64,000 bases of DNA, taken from assembly GCA_942490945.1 (NCBI GenBank), contig CALNYZ010000044.1, positions 620,001 to 684,000 on the forward strand, in the 5' to 3' direction. Source of the DNA: CALNYZ01 sp942490945 (lineage in GTDB: Bacteria; Pseudomonadota; Gammaproteobacteria; UBA6429; Thiohalophilaceae). The notes beneath the pieces were generated by a model. It made no database searches. It was not told the DNA's origin and saw nothing but the letters and a program-made list of their open reading frames with translations. Each line of letters opens with the position of its first letter. Position 1 is the first letter of the stretch. Made by a program: the position numbers and the translations under genes. Below, piece after piece: positions 53,728 to 63,452 of this stretch.

Positions 53728-55161
53728 ATGATGGATACAGCGTCCACTTCGCCAAACAAACCAACTGGCCAGCCTGCAAAGCAATCCTCTGAACAGAGCG
53801 ACAGCCTTTACGCCAAGCACGAAAAGGTTTACCCGCGTGAAGTGCACGGACTGTTTGCCACCTTTCGGGTTCTTGGTGTGCTGGTGTTGCTCGGTCTGTA
53901 TTATTTCGTGCCCTGGCTTAGCTGGGATAATCACCAGGCCGTGTTGTTTGATCTGCCTGCGCGCAAGTTTTTCATTTTTGGTTTTACATTTTGGCCACAA
54001 GATTTCTTTTATCTTGCCGTGCTGTTAATCATCGCCGCCTTATCGTTGTTTTTTTTCACCGCGCTGGCCGGACGCCTGTGGTGTGGTTATGCCTGTCCAC
54101 AAACGGTGTGGACCGAAGCATTCCTGTGGATTGAGCGCAAGGTCGAAGGCAGTCGTAACCAGCAAATCAAGCTGGATAAGAGTCCACTGAGCAGCGCCAA
54201 ATTTTCTCGTAAGGCGTTAAAACATTTTATCTGGATTACGTTTTCACTCTGGACCGGTTTTACCTTTGTCGGTTATTTCACACCGATCGATGAGCTGGCA
54301 CGTTCTATCTGGACACTCAACACCGGCCCGTGGGAAACGTTCTGGGTTATTTTTTATGGCTTTGCCACCTACGGTAACGCCGGCTTCATGCGCGAACAAG
54401 TGTGTATATACATGTGTCCGTATGCACGCTTTCAAAGCGCCATGTTTGATAAAAACACCCTGATCATTTCTTATGATGAGGTGCGCGGTGAACCGCGTGG
54501 CTCACGTAAAAAAAGTACCGACGCAAAGCAGCAGGGGCTGGGCGATTGCGTGGATTGCAAATTATGCGTACAGGTATGTCCGACCGGGATTGATATACGA
54601 CACGGCCTGCAATATCAATGCATCGGTTGTGCTGCCTGTGTTGATGTATGTGACCAGGTGATGGACAAAATGGGTTATGACAAAGGCCTGATAAAATACA
54701 CCACACAAAATGCCATAGATGGCATCAAAACAAAAATCCTGCGCCCGCGTGTTATTGTCTATGCAGCCATTCTGCTGATCATTACAGTCGCACTATTCTC
54801 ACACATGCTCACACGCTTGCCGCTGGAACTGGATATTATTCGTGACCGCAATGCGCTTTATCGTGAGACCAATAATGGTCTGATCGAAAATAGCTATAGC
54901 CTGAAAGTGATCAATATGGATAATCATCCGCACCAGTATAAAATTGAAGTACGCGGTCTCACCGGACTCGTTGTTGATCCACCAAACAAGGTGTTTCATG
55001 TAAAATCAGGCGAAGTCATTACTGTGCCATTAAGCCTGCGTATCGACCCGGTCAATCTGAAAGCCACCAGTAATGACGTTGAATTCCATTTAATTGCACT
55101 CGACAAACCGGAACTGAACGTTATTGAAACCGGCCGTTTTATCGGGCCACTCATAAAATAA
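53728..55161 (+). CDS. ccoG: Cytochrome c oxidase accessory protein CcoG
   Basis: 477 residues. Several membrane helices, then ferredoxin-like clusters: CVDCKLCVQVCPTG and CIGCAACVDVCDQVM ligate two [4Fe-4S] centres. GRLWCGYACPQTVWTEAFLW is a further conserved Cys segment. CcoG is needed for copper handling during cbb3 assembly, where it is thought to reduce Cu(II). Confidence 0.95.
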   Translation: MMDTASTSPNKPTGQPAKQSSEQSDSLYAKHEKVYPREVHGLFATFRVLGVLVLLGLYYFVPWLSWDNHQAVLFDLPARKFFIFGFTFWPQDFFYLAVLLIIAALSLFFFTALAGRLWCGYACPQTVWTEAFLWIERKVEGSRNQQIKLDKSPLSSAKFSRKALKHFIWITFSLWTGFTFVGYFTPIDELARSIWTLNTGPWETFWVIFYGFATYGNAGFMREQVCIYMCPYARFQSAMFDKNTLIISYDEVRGEPRGSRKKSTDAKQQGLGDCVDCKLCVQVCPTGIDIRHGLQYQCIGCAACVDVCDQVMDKMGYDKGLIKYTTQNAIDGIKTKILRPRVIVYAAILLIITVALFSHMLTRLPLELDIIRDRNALYRETNNGLIENSYSLKVINMDNHPHQYKIEVRGLTGLVVDPPNKVFHVKSGEVITVPLSLRIDPVNLKATSNDVEFHLIALDKPELNVIETGRFIGPLIK

Positions 55162-55190
55162 AGCTGACCGGATCAGGAGCACAAATCACT

Positions 55191-55727
55191 GTGGACACCG
55201 TCGTTGCAACAAGTTGGTACAAACAATTCTGGCCGTGGTTTCTGATTGCATTGCCCGGTAGTGTCGTCATCGCCAGCGTCATCACCATCATCATCGCCAA
55301 TAAATATAATGACCCGGTGGTAATCGATGACTACTACAAGGCCGGGCTTGCCATCAACAAGACCCTTGATCGTAAAGAGTTTGCAAAACACCACGACATT
55401 CGCGCCAATATATATTATGCACATACCTTGTTAACCGTCACGGTTACTGCAAACAAGACCGCAGTGCTCGATAATACCGATGCCTTGCAGTTACGTTTTA
55501 TTCATCCAACACAACGAAATCAGGATATCACGGTATTACTAAAACTGGCCGGAACAAGCAATCAGCAATATAAATTCATTGGCCAGTTAAACAACATTGC
55601 TGCATCGCACTGGCATATACAACTCGAACCTGCCACAAACGATCAAAACAACAACTGGCGTCTGGATGATCGACTGATACTCACCAGCGCTGCACAACTG
55701 GATAACTACACATTGATTGCCAAATAA
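55191..55727 (+). CDS. ccoH: FixH/CcoH family protein
   Basis: 178 residues from a GTG at 55191. An N-terminal helix (WFLIALPGSVVIASVITIII) is followed by DPVVIDDYYKAGLAINKTLD, the FixH signature, and a beta-sandwich-like outer part. It is an assembly factor of cbb3 oxidases. ccoI and ccoS do not follow here. Confidence 0.88.
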   Translation: MDTVVATSWYKQFWPWFLIALPGSVVIASVITIIIANKYNDPVVIDDYYKAGLAINKTLDRKEFAKHHDIRANIYYAHTLLTVTVTANKTAVLDNTDALQLRFIHPTQRNQDITVLLKLAGTSNQQYKFIGQLNNIAASHWHIQLEPATNDQNNNWRLDDRLILTSAAQLDNYTLIAK

Positions 55728-55754
55728 GAGATGAAGGACAGAGGGGAGTCACAC

Positions 55755-56051
55755 ATGAACACGACAACAAACAATCCGGCGCATGACAACATGAATCAGC
55801 AGCAACAAAAACCGATACCCACAATTCAAAAAGTCATCGCGATATTGTGGCCGTCATTTTTAACAGCGGGTGTGGCAACCATTCTGTTTTTTACTGCGTT
55901 TGATCCGGAGTTGATTATGCAGGTGAGTGGCTACGCGCCCATCTCGCGTCTGGGCGGTTACACAGTGGGATTTTTTATGTTCTGGGCGCTGACATCGATT
56001 TCCAGTGTATTAACGTGTTATTTTCAGCGGCCCTGCGATGCTAACAACTGA
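55755..56051 (+). CDS. Small two-helix membrane protein downstream of ccoH
   Basis: 98 residues from the ATG at 55755, with GAGGGGAG before it. Two hydrophobic segments (VIAILWPSFLTAGVATILFF and LGGYTVGFFMFWALTSISSV) make a hairpin in the membrane. I know no specific family. It overlaps the next gene by 1 nt (TGATG) and follows ccoH by 27 nt, so it likely belongs to the cco operon. Confidence 0.7.
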   Translation: MNTTTNNPAHDNMNQQQQKPIPTIQKVIAILWPSFLTAGVATILFFTAFDPELIMQVSGYAPISRLGGYTVGFFMFWALTSISSVLTCYFQRPCDANN

Positions 56052-56296
56052 TGCATGGCCTGGGCTGGATTCTGTACAACGTTGTCAGGCGTAAAAATCA
56101 GAAGAAATGTACGCGTTGCGGCCTCTACACAGCGAAGGATACGGAAAAGTGCAGCCACTGCGGCGACCTTGATCCGTTTGAATTTGCAAAATTTACCGAG
56201 TTAAGAAAGCAATACCGAAAATCAAATCGCAATCTTGGCAAACTGTTTTTATTTCTGGCCATCCTGATCGGCGTTCTGCTTGTACTCACACAATAA
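56051..56296 (+). CDS. Small zinc-ribbon protein with C-terminal membrane helix
   Basis: 81 residues. CTRCGLYTAKDTEKCSHCGD supplies CxxC...CxxC, a zinc-ribbon. The C-terminus (LGKLFLFLAILIGVLLVLTQ) is one membrane helix. Its ATG overlaps the previous stop by 1 nt. Function unknown; I suggest an accessory role for the oxidase because of position only. Confidence 0.7.
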   Translation: MHGLGWILYNVVRRKNQKKCTRCGLYTAKDTEKCSHCGDLDPFEFAKFTELRKQYRKSNRNLGKLFLFLAILIGVLLVLTQ

Positions 56297-56316
56297 AGCA
56301 GGACAGATTTATTTTT

Positions 56317-57315
56317 CTACAACACACGATGCCACAACTGCATAATCGCAATCAACAAGCCCAACACAACTATCCAGAAAATCACGGCAACCCAGATAGA
56401 TTGTTGCGCCTTGTTTTTTTCCAGCCAGGTACGGGGCTTGACACCCTTGGCAACAAACGCCAGTTTGGAAGCAAGGTTTACACACACCACGTTGATTGCC
56501 AGTAACAGGCTGGCACCAAAGGCAAGTTCAAATTTCCCCGCGCCGATCATCAGGCCGAACGTTGCCGCGGGCGGTAATAACGCCACCGCTACCATGACGC
56601 CAACCAGTGTATTGCTCCATCCAGATGCCAGTGATAATACTGCAGCTGCACCCGACACAAGGGCGAGAATAATACCGTCGTAACCTACATCGGTACGCGA
56701 CATAAGTTCGTGACTGTTGAAATTTAATGGCCAAAAAAATCCAATCACGATAGAGATCATCAATGCAATACTGACACCAATGACGTTGGTTTTGAGTGCC
56801 CGCCAGATCAACGATGAATCACCCAATGCCGAGGCAAACGCCAGCGCCAGGTTCGGACCGAGTAGTGGCGCGATCACCATCGCACCAATAACAATCGCGA
56901 CATTGTCTGCCAACAATCCAATACTGGCAACGATGGTGGATAACACCACCATCCAGATAAAGGTACTGTCCAGCTGGATACCCGCAACAATTTTTTGATA
57001 CAACTCTTCCCGTGAGCGCGTGGTGCTACGTTGCTTCTGATCTTCATCATCGACCACGTCCGGTCGCGGAATGGTGGCTTCAACCGGAATGATGACGACG
57101 CGACTGTTTTCACTGCCGCCGATTATGCTCTGAATAGAGTCGAGTATGCGCTGTTGATTATCAGGTCGTGATAAAAACCGAATCACGCAACGATCATCAC
57201 ATTTTTCTGACTCTATTAATTTATATGACCAATGGTCCAGCATCTCGTGTTGCGCGGCCAGACTTTGTAATGTGTCGACATGACCACAATCGGTGATGAT
57301 TTCAATGATTCGCAT
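56317..57315 (-). CDS. DUF389 (TIGR00341) integral membrane protein
   Basis: 332 residues. The N-terminal soluble part has IIEIITDCGHVDTLQSLAAQ; from about residue 115 there are about six helices, including IVIGAMVIAPLLGPNLALAF and TLVGVMVAVALLPPAATFGL, typical of DUF389. Function unknown in bacteria. It is convergent with the cco operon tail. Confidence 0.87.
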   Translation of the reverse strand: MRIIEIITDCGHVDTLQSLAAQHEMLDHWSYKLIESEKCDDRCVIRFLSRPDNQQRILDSIQSIIGGSENSRVVIIPVEATIPRPDVVDDEDQKQRSTTRSREELYQKIVAGIQLDSTFIWMVVLSTIVASIGLLADNVAIVIGAMVIAPLLGPNLALAFASALGDSSLIWRALKTNVIGVSIALMISIVIGFFWPLNFNSHELMSRTDVGYDGIILALVSGAAAVLSLASGWSNTLVGVMVAVALLPPAATFGLMIGAGKFELAFGASLLLAINVVCVNLASKLAFVAKGVKPRTWLEKNKAQQSIWVAVIFWIVVLGLLIAIMQLWHRVL

Positions 57316-57353
57316 ATAATCGACTTATGGTGTTATTTTTTTAGTACAAAACA

Positions 57354-57905
57354 TTACGGCCTTTGTAACTCTTTTTCCACTGCATCACGTATAACTTTAC
57401 CTTCAAGCTGCTCGATCAAGGTCAAGGCAAAATCCATCGCGGTACCCGGGCCTTTTGAGGTAATGACCTTGTCGTCTACCACTACAGGCTTGTCGATAAA
57501 TTTCATGTTACCAATCGGGCTGCCGTCAAGACTGCCAGGAAAGCAGGTGGCGTTTTTGTTGTCGAGCAGGCCGGCACTGGCCAGTGCACGCGGTGCGGCA
57601 CAAATTGCTGCGGTATATTTGTTTGCTGCTGCCATGTGTTTGAGCAGTTGTTGAATACGTGCATCGTCGCGCAGGTGATCCGCACCCGGTAACCCGCCGG
57701 GCAAAACAATCATGTCGAAGTCCTGATCCATGACCTGATCAATGCTGGTATCCGGAACCAGTACCGTACCACGACTGGCGGTGACCGGTTTTTCATCCAG
57801 CCCGGCAGTAACGACATTGATTTTGGCGCGACGCAACAAATCAATGATTGTAACGGCTTCGAGCTCTTCACAACCCTGAGCTAACGGTACGAGCACCTTG
57901 CTCAT
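57354..57905 (-). CDS. DJ-1/PfpI family protein (YajL-like)
   Basis: 183 residues. E15 in GCEELEA and C102 in TAAICAAPRAL correspond to the reactive Glu and Cys of DJ-1. The family repairs or senses oxidised or glycated proteins; the precise activity is debated. Its start overlaps the end of the polysaccharide deacetylase gene by 38 nt. Confidence 0.88.
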   Translation of the reverse strand: MSKVLVPLAQGCEELEAVTIIDLLRRAKINVVTAGLDEKPVTASRGTVLVPDTSIDQVMDQDFDMIVLPGGLPGADHLRDDARIQQLLKHMAAANKYTAAICAAPRALASAGLLDNKNATCFPGSLDGSPIGNMKFIDKPVVVDDKVITSKGPGTAMDFALTLIEQLEGKVIRDAVEKELQRP

Positions 57906-58845
57906 GCTGATTTCTCTCCTGTTCTTTTTTTACCAGTTGCAAGCGTTTATTTTCAGCCAGTTGTTCACGCCATTGTTCGCGCAGGCTGATCAGCTCGGAT
58001 ACAAAAACAAATTTTATACCTTGTGCCTGCATTTGTGGCAACCATTGTTCCAGCACGGAAAGCGTTTCCGCAAAGGGATGTCCTATCGCGATAGCCGAGC
58101 CATTACGTCTGGCAATTTTGACCACTTCGTCCAGTTGCTTGCGAATCATGTCTTTATCAAGATCGTGATCCAGAAACACATCGCGCGTTTCACTACGAAT
58201 CTGATATTCGCGTGCAACTTTCAATGCGACACTGTCATTGGTTGTGCGGCTGTCAATAAAATATTTGTTTTCTTTTACGAGTGACTGCATTAACCAGTTC
58301 ATTGGTTCATCCATCCTCGTCAAGCTGCTACCCATGTGATTATTCATACCTTTTATATTAGGTATGGCAGTCAGGGTATGTTTTAACTCGAGCTGAAAAA
58401 TATCCTGTGGCATATGCGTGGTCAGGCCACCCGGTCCGAGTTTTTTGCCGTTATCCGCTTCCATCGGAATATGCAACATGAGTTCCTTGTCACGCTGGCT
58501 TGCCATGACAGCAAGCTGACGACTGTGCGGTGCATACGGCAAAAAAGAATAGGTTACATTGGCGGGCAATTTTAATGCTCGCTTACCCTGTTTGAAGCGG
58601 TACCCCATGTCATCAATAATGATACTGATTCGTATATCGGTATGTCGCTGGTTATGCTGTGGTTGATGGATAAGAAGATCCGGTTGATTTACTGAGCTGG
58701 ACTGGTGTGATGGTGGAGGTGTAACGAGAGATTGCTTAACACGGGGAGCTGGCTGTACATCACTATGTAACGTGACATCATCGGCAAGCGCCAGTACTGG
58801 CATGGTACTTAACACATATAAAAGCAAACGAGATGGTTTGCGCAT
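57868..58845 (-). CDS. Divergent polysaccharide deacetylase family protein (YibQ-like)
   Basis: 325 residues. A signal peptide (LLLYVLSTMPVLALA) is followed by a low-complexity linker rich in Pro, Gln and Ser to about residue 70. The catalytic-fold part has IIIDDMGYRFKQGKRALKLP and MLHIPMEADNGKKLGPGGLT with Asp and His residues, then GSAIAIGHPFAETLSVLEQW. The family is expected to be periplasmic; deacetylase activity has not been shown for many members. AGGAAAG precedes the start. In related genomes it follows ctpA. Confidence 0.87.
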   Translation of the reverse strand: MRKPSRLLLYVLSTMPVLALADDVTLHSDVQPAPRVKQSLVTPPPSHQSSSVNQPDLLIHQPQHNQRHTDIRISIIIDDMGYRFKQGKRALKLPANVTYSFLPYAPHSRQLAVMASQRDKELMLHIPMEADNGKKLGPGGLTTHMPQDIFQLELKHTLTAIPNIKGMNNHMGSSLTRMDEPMNWLMQSLVKENKYFIDSRTTNDSVALKVAREYQIRSETRDVFLDHDLDKDMIRKQLDEVVKIARRNGSAIAIGHPFAETLSVLEQWLPQMQAQGIKFVFVSELISLREQWREQLAENKRLQLVKKEQERNQHEQGARTVSSGL

Positions 58846-58864
58846 AATACTTTCCTGCTTTATC

Positions 58865-58893
58865 GGGTCAGATTCGATGCAGGAATCTGACCC
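58865..58893. repeat. Perfect 11-bp palindrome after ctpA
   Basis: GGGTCAGATTC (58865-58875) and GAATCTGACCC (58883-58893) surround 7 nt. It lies between ctpA and the deacetylase gene. It might be a terminator on the plus strand (TTATTTA follows) but on the minus strand only GATAAAG follows. The motif is known to me as a common dispersed palindrome. Confidence 0.6.
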
Positions 58894-58915
58894 TTATTTA
58901 ACGTACGAAAAACCG

Positions 58916-60283
58916 TTAGTTTTTTTGCAGACTCAATAAATTTAAACCCTTTAACAAATTCAAAGCTTCATACAAATGATAATCTTCACTGGCGAGAGGC
59001 TTCTTCTTGCCCTTGTCACCCTTGGCCTGTGGTTTTTTGTCAGCCGGATTGGCGTTTGGCTTGTCAGTTTTCTCATCCTTGCCGTTGTCATTTTCAAGAT
59101 GGCCACTCAGGTCAGCTTCCTTGATGAAAGGGTCATCATTTTCACCAATTGCGACTTTCAGATTGCTCAGTTCGATATCAGGTTTGATTCCCTGCGCCTG
59201 AATACTGCGATCACTGGGTGTGTAGTAACGTGCGGTAGTCATCTTTAGCGCGGTATCATTGGTCAATTTGACAATTGACTGAACCGAGCCTTTACCAAAA
59301 GTTTGCTTGCCCATGATAATGGCACGTTTATGATCCTGCAGGGCACCGGCAACAATTTCGGACGCTGAAGCGGAACCGCCGTTCACCAGTACCACCATCG
59401 GTACACCATCAATTTCATCTTTCGGTGTGGCCTGATATACATGTGCGTTGTCAGGATGACGGCCACGCACTGATACCACGACGCCCTTGGTCAGGAACGC
59501 ATCGGACACGCCTACAGCCGCATCCAGCAAGCCGCCCGGATTGTTGCGCAAATCGAGTACCACGCCTTTTAGCTTGCCGTTATTTTCTTTTTTCAATTTT
59601 CGGATCGCCTTGATTAAATCATCTGTGGTGCGTTCCTGAAATTGCGTAATACGCAGATAAGCGTAGCCGGGCTCCAATGCGCGAGACTTGATACTTTTAA
59701 CGCGAATGCGATCTCGTGTGAGTTCAACCTTGATGGGCTTGTCGACACCTTCACGCGAGATTAGCAGCATGATTTTTGAACCCGGTTTGCCGCGCATGAG
59801 TTTTACTGCATCGTCCAGCACCATGCCTTTGACAGGTTTTTCATCCAGCTTGATAATCAAATCACCTGCCTGAATTCCGGCACGTTGTGCCGGTGTATCA
59901 TCAATCGGCGAAATAACTTTTACAAAACCGTTTTCCATGCCGACGACTATACCCAGTCCGCCAAATTCGCCCTTGGTGCCTACGGTGAGTTCCTTGAATT
60001 CTTCCAGGTCAAGAAAGTTGGAATGTGGATCCAGACCACTCAACATGCCGCGAATTGCATCGGTGAGTAATTTTTTGTCCTTTACCTCTTCAACGTAATT
60101 TTCTTTTATCTTGCCGAAGACTTCACTCAGGGTGCGTATGTCATCGAGTGGTATACCATCGTAGTTTGCTGCCGCGTTCTTGTCTGCCAGCACGCCATTC
60201 GTAATCGCTAACATCACACCGAGAATTAAACCAATCGCCAGAATAATTATCTGATGCAGCCTGTTTTGTACTGATACGTTCAT
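58916..60283 (-). CDS. ctpA: Carboxyl-terminal processing protease (S41)
   Basis: 455 residues. N-terminal membrane anchor (IIILAIGLILGVMLAITNGV), a PDZ domain near residues 105-190 with GLGIVVGMENG, then the S41 core: the nucleophile Ser in GGSASASEIVAGAL and the Lys in MGKQTFGKGSVQ. It cleaves periplasmic proteins, often cell-wall hydrolase partners. The C-terminus has a charged low-complexity segment (Lys/Asp/Pro/Asn-rich) of about 40 residues before the conserved YEALNLLKGLN. Confidence 0.96.
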   Translation of the reverse strand: MNVSVQNRLHQIIILAIGLILGVMLAITNGVLADKNAAANYDGIPLDDIRTLSEVFGKIKENYVEEVKDKKLLTDAIRGMLSGLDPHSNFLDLEEFKELTVGTKGEFGGLGIVVGMENGFVKVISPIDDTPAQRAGIQAGDLIIKLDEKPVKGMVLDDAVKLMRGKPGSKIMLLISREGVDKPIKVELTRDRIRVKSIKSRALEPGYAYLRITQFQERTTDDLIKAIRKLKKENNGKLKGVVLDLRNNPGGLLDAAVGVSDAFLTKGVVVSVRGRHPDNAHVYQATPKDEIDGVPMVVLVNGGSASASEIVAGALQDHKRAIIMGKQTFGKGSVQSIVKLTNDTALKMTTARYYTPSDRSIQAQGIKPDIELSNLKVAIGENDDPFIKEADLSGHLENDNGKDEKTDKPNANPADKKPQAKGDKGKKKPLASEDYHLYEALNLLKGLNLLSLQKN

Positions 60284-60606
60284 TCAAAATTTCCTTAGCT
60301 AATCATTGATACCGATGTTGACTCTTACACCGCGGCTGACCAGGATGTAATTTATGCGGCGACTTTTACGGACATGTAAAAACGGACGTGTAGCGCCTCA
60401 TTATCTTTAATAGAGTGTAGTACCGAACAAGCTTAACATAAACAACAACTTATTATGAATCACTCGTTTGCTGTCTTTGACCGGTTAATTCCTGTCATAA
60501 ACAGCTGTTACGCCTGTCTCAATAAGGCATATTGCGCTGAATAAGACAGCAAAACAGGCAACAGGTTTGGACAAATTGGCTGTGAAATCTGTCCTTAACT
60601 CTGCCC
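60284..60606. other. Intergenic region between ctpA and envC
   Basis: 323 nt without a gene. CTGTCT (60512-60517 region) and AGACAG (60544 region) are short inverted words, but I find no clear terminator. The ctpA promoter is likely here, so ctpA may be transcribed separately from envC. Confidence 0.45.
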
Positions 60607-61791
60607 TTAACTCGGCAGGCGCTTACACCAGCGCGCCGGATTCACGGGCTTGCCTTTATGACGTATTTCAAAATACAGGTTACTCTGCTGCTGCCCACCA
60701 CTGTGCCCGACCGTGCCGATCAAGTCGCCTGCGCTGACCCAGTCACCGGTCTCTTTCATTAAACTCTGGTTATGCCCATACAAGCTCATGTAACCGTCAC
60801 CATGGTCAATGATCATGAGCAGGCCATAACCACGTAGCCAGTTTGCATAGGCAATCCGGCCCGGCGCCACGGCACGGACATTATTCCCCAAGGGTGCCTG
60901 AATCAGGATACCATTCCAGCGCATTCGTCCGGATTCCCGTTTTTTACCGAACAGTTGTTTTACCTTGCCCAGAGCAGGCCAGGTCAGCTTGCCGCGAAGT
61001 TGACCGAACGGCAGTTGTTTACCTGATTCAATGACCGTCTCGGGCAAAGTCTCGGTGATGACATTCACCACACGCTCAAGATTGCGCTGGTTTTGAATTA
61101 ATTGTTGTAAGGCCTGGTCTTTGGATTTGATTTCGGCGCTGAGTTTGGCCATCACCAGTGCACGTTCTTTGGAGCTGGCTTCCAGTGCCTGCTTTTCATG
61201 AAGTTGTGCCTGTTGCGCAGCATTCAGATTCGCCTGCTGCTGTAAAATTCGCACCTTCAGATTGCTGAGCTTTTTCAGTGTTTTTTGCGTGGCCTGAATT
61301 TCATTCACCCGTTCACGATTAAAGTAATCGTAATACGTAAGCATGCGACCAATCGCGGCGGGTTGTTGCTGGTTCAGCAACAGTTTGATGTATTCTTGCT
61401 TGCCTAATGAATACGCCGTGCGTACCTGTTTGGCGAGTAACTCGCGATGTTTTACCAGCTCTTTTGAAGTAGCGAGCCGTTCGCCCTTGAGCTTGCGTAA
61501 TTTTTGTTGGTGCTGATTTAACTGCTGCTGGATTTTACGCAGATTTTTTACGTGCAAATTAATGCGGTGTTCGGATTCGCGCAGTGCCTGTCGCACCCGG
61601 TCGTGCAAGGTACGTACCGCTTCGAGTTCTTTGGTTAAGGCGGCGATGCGCGTCTTGAGCGCGTGAAGTTCAACAGCCTTGTTTTGACGCTCGTCGTCGT
61701 CATCAGCATACGCCTGGTAAACCGACATCGTCATAACTGGCAGGACGATAAACAGCAACAGTTTCACAGTGCATACAAGACGATTTAGCAT
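60607..61791 (-). CDS. envC: EnvC-type murein hydrolase activator
   Basis: 394 residues from the ATG at 61791; the longest frame begins at a GTG 6 nt earlier. A signal peptide is followed by a long coiled coil (residues about 30-245) and a C-terminal LytM domain. Active-site residues are degenerate: RMRWNGILI lacks the usual HxxxD pair and SNLYFEIRHKG lacks the HLHFE His. This is expected of EnvC, which activates AmiA/B amidases at the septum rather than cutting peptidoglycan itself. It lies between gpmI and ctpA. Confidence 0.92.
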   Translation of the reverse strand: MLNRLVCTVKLLLFIVLPVMTMSVYQAYADDDDERQNKAVELHALKTRIAALTKELEAVRTLHDRVRQALRESEHRINLHVKNLRKIQQQLNQHQQKLRKLKGERLATSKELVKHRELLAKQVRTAYSLGKQEYIKLLLNQQQPAAIGRMLTYYDYFNRERVNEIQATQKTLKKLSNLKVRILQQQANLNAAQQAQLHEKQALEASSKERALVMAKLSAEIKSKDQALQQLIQNQRNLERVVNVITETLPETVIESGKQLPFGQLRGKLTWPALGKVKQLFGKKRESGRMRWNGILIQAPLGNNVRAVAPGRIAYANWLRGYGLLMIIDHGDGYMSLYGHNQSLMKETGDWVSAGDLIGTVGHSGGQQQSNLYFEIRHKGKPVNPARWCKRLPS

Positions 61792-61868
61792 GGGCACATT
61801 GTACCGTATTGATGACGGCCTGCCTTGTCACAATATACGCTGTAACTTCTATTTGATTATTTACAGGA

Positions 61869-63452
61869 TTACTTGGCGTTTGCCGCTTCCGCTTCGGTAT
61901 TGTCGTCCGCCGGCAGTATCAGGCTACGGCCATTCATTTCGTTGGGCTTGTCGATTTGCATCAACTCCAACATGGTGGGCGCAATGTCGGACAGTGCTCC
62001 CGTATCAGCGAGACGAATATCACGCTGACCAATATATAGAAGTGGCACCAGGTTTGAAGTATGTGCTGTATGGGCCTGTCCGGTTTCCAGGTTGGCCATC
62101 ATTTCAGCATTGCCATGGTCGGCGGTAATCAGGATATCACCACCCTGTTCCTGCACCGCATCGATTACCTGAGCCAGACATGCATCCAGAGCTTCAATCG
62201 CCTTGACCGTGGCCTCAAAATTACCGGTATGGCCGACCATGTCCGGGTTCGCGTAGTTACAAATAATGACATCGTATTTGTCACTTTTAACCGCCTCGAC
62301 CAGTTTCCTGGTCAATCCCGGGGCATTCATTTCTGGCTGCAAATCGTAGGTTTTCACATCCGGCGAAGGCACGAGTATACGATCTTCAAATTCAAACGGC
62401 TCTTCACGACCACCATTAAAAAAGAACGTCACGTGTGCATACTTTTCCGTTTCGGCGATCCGCAGCTGGTGCATACCCAACCTCGAGACATATTCACCAA
62501 AAACATTGGTCAGACGCTCGGGTGGGTAGGCAACCGGAATATCGTATTCTGAATTGTATTCGGTAAGGCTGACGAACAGGCCAAGCTTGGGATACACCTC
62601 ACGTTCAAACGCGTCAAAGTCAGGTTCGATAAAGGGCCGGGTGATCTGGCGAGCACGATCAGAACGGAAATTCATGAAAATGACCACGTCACCGTCATTG
62701 ATTTTAACCGGCGCTTCATTGGCAGCATGAATCGCGGTCGCTTTGACAAATTCATCTGATTCACCGCGATCATATGCCAATTCTAATGCCTGCATCGCCG
62801 TCTGCGCATGGTAGTCCGCCTTGCCCTGGGTGATAACATCGTAGGCTTCCTGAATACGTGGCCAACGGTGGTCGCGATCCATAGCATAGTAACGTCCGAC
62901 TACCGAGGCAATTTTACCGCCACCGAGTTCATCCAGTTTATGTTCCATTTTCGCGATGGAATCGTTGGCGCTTTTGGGTGCGGTATCGCGGCCATCCAGA
63001 AAGGCATGCAAATAAACGTCTTTGACGTCATGTTTAACGGCCAATTCCATCATGGCGTGCAAGTGTTCTTCGTGTGAATGCACACCACCGTCGGACAACA
63101 ATCCCAGCACATGCACCGCCTTGCCGGAATCGCGTGCCTGCTCTACGGCATCGACCAGCGTCTGGTTGGTAAAGAACGAGCCGGTTTTAATCGAACGGCT
63201 GACACGGGTATATTCCTGATACACCACCCGGCCGGCGCCGAGATTAAGGTGTCCCACTTCCGAATTGCCCATTTGCCCATGCGGCAAGCCGACTTCTGCG
63301 CCCGAACCGGTGATCAAGGTATGCGGGCAGCTCGCCCAATACTTGTCCCAGGTGGGTTTGTTGGCAGAATATATGGCATTGTTGGCGGGATTTTCGGAAT
63401 AGCCCCAGCCATCCAGGACAATCAGTAACATGGGTTTGGCGTGTGACGACAT
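61869..63452 (-). CDS. gpmI: 2,3-bisphosphoglycerate-independent phosphoglycerate mutase
   Basis: 527 residues. Metal site Asp14 in IVLDGWGYSE, catalytic S64 in GNSEVGHLNLGAGR, and the second metal site near ITADHGNAEMM (about 455). It interconverts 2- and 3-phosphoglycerate in glycolysis and needs Mn. Length is close to the usual 510-515. First gene of the gpmI-envC-ctpA-deacetylase series and divergent from the ArsR gene. Confidence 0.97.
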   Translation of the reverse strand: MSSHAKPMLLIVLDGWGYSENPANNAIYSANKPTWDKYWASCPHTLITGSGAEVGLPHGQMGNSEVGHLNLGAGRVVYQEYTRVSRSIKTGSFFTNQTLVDAVEQARDSGKAVHVLGLLSDGGVHSHEEHLHAMMELAVKHDVKDVYLHAFLDGRDTAPKSANDSIAKMEHKLDELGGGKIASVVGRYYAMDRDHRWPRIQEAYDVITQGKADYHAQTAMQALELAYDRGESDEFVKATAIHAANEAPVKINDGDVVIFMNFRSDRARQITRPFIEPDFDAFEREVYPKLGLFVSLTEYNSEYDIPVAYPPERLTNVFGEYVSRLGMHQLRIAETEKYAHVTFFFNGGREEPFEFEDRILVPSPDVKTYDLQPEMNAPGLTRKLVEAVKSDKYDVIICNYANPDMVGHTGNFEATVKAIEALDACLAQVIDAVQEQGGDILITADHGNAEMMANLETGQAHTAHTSNLVPLLYIGQRDIRLADTGALSDIAPTMLELMQIDKPNEMNGRSLILPADDNTEAEAANAK

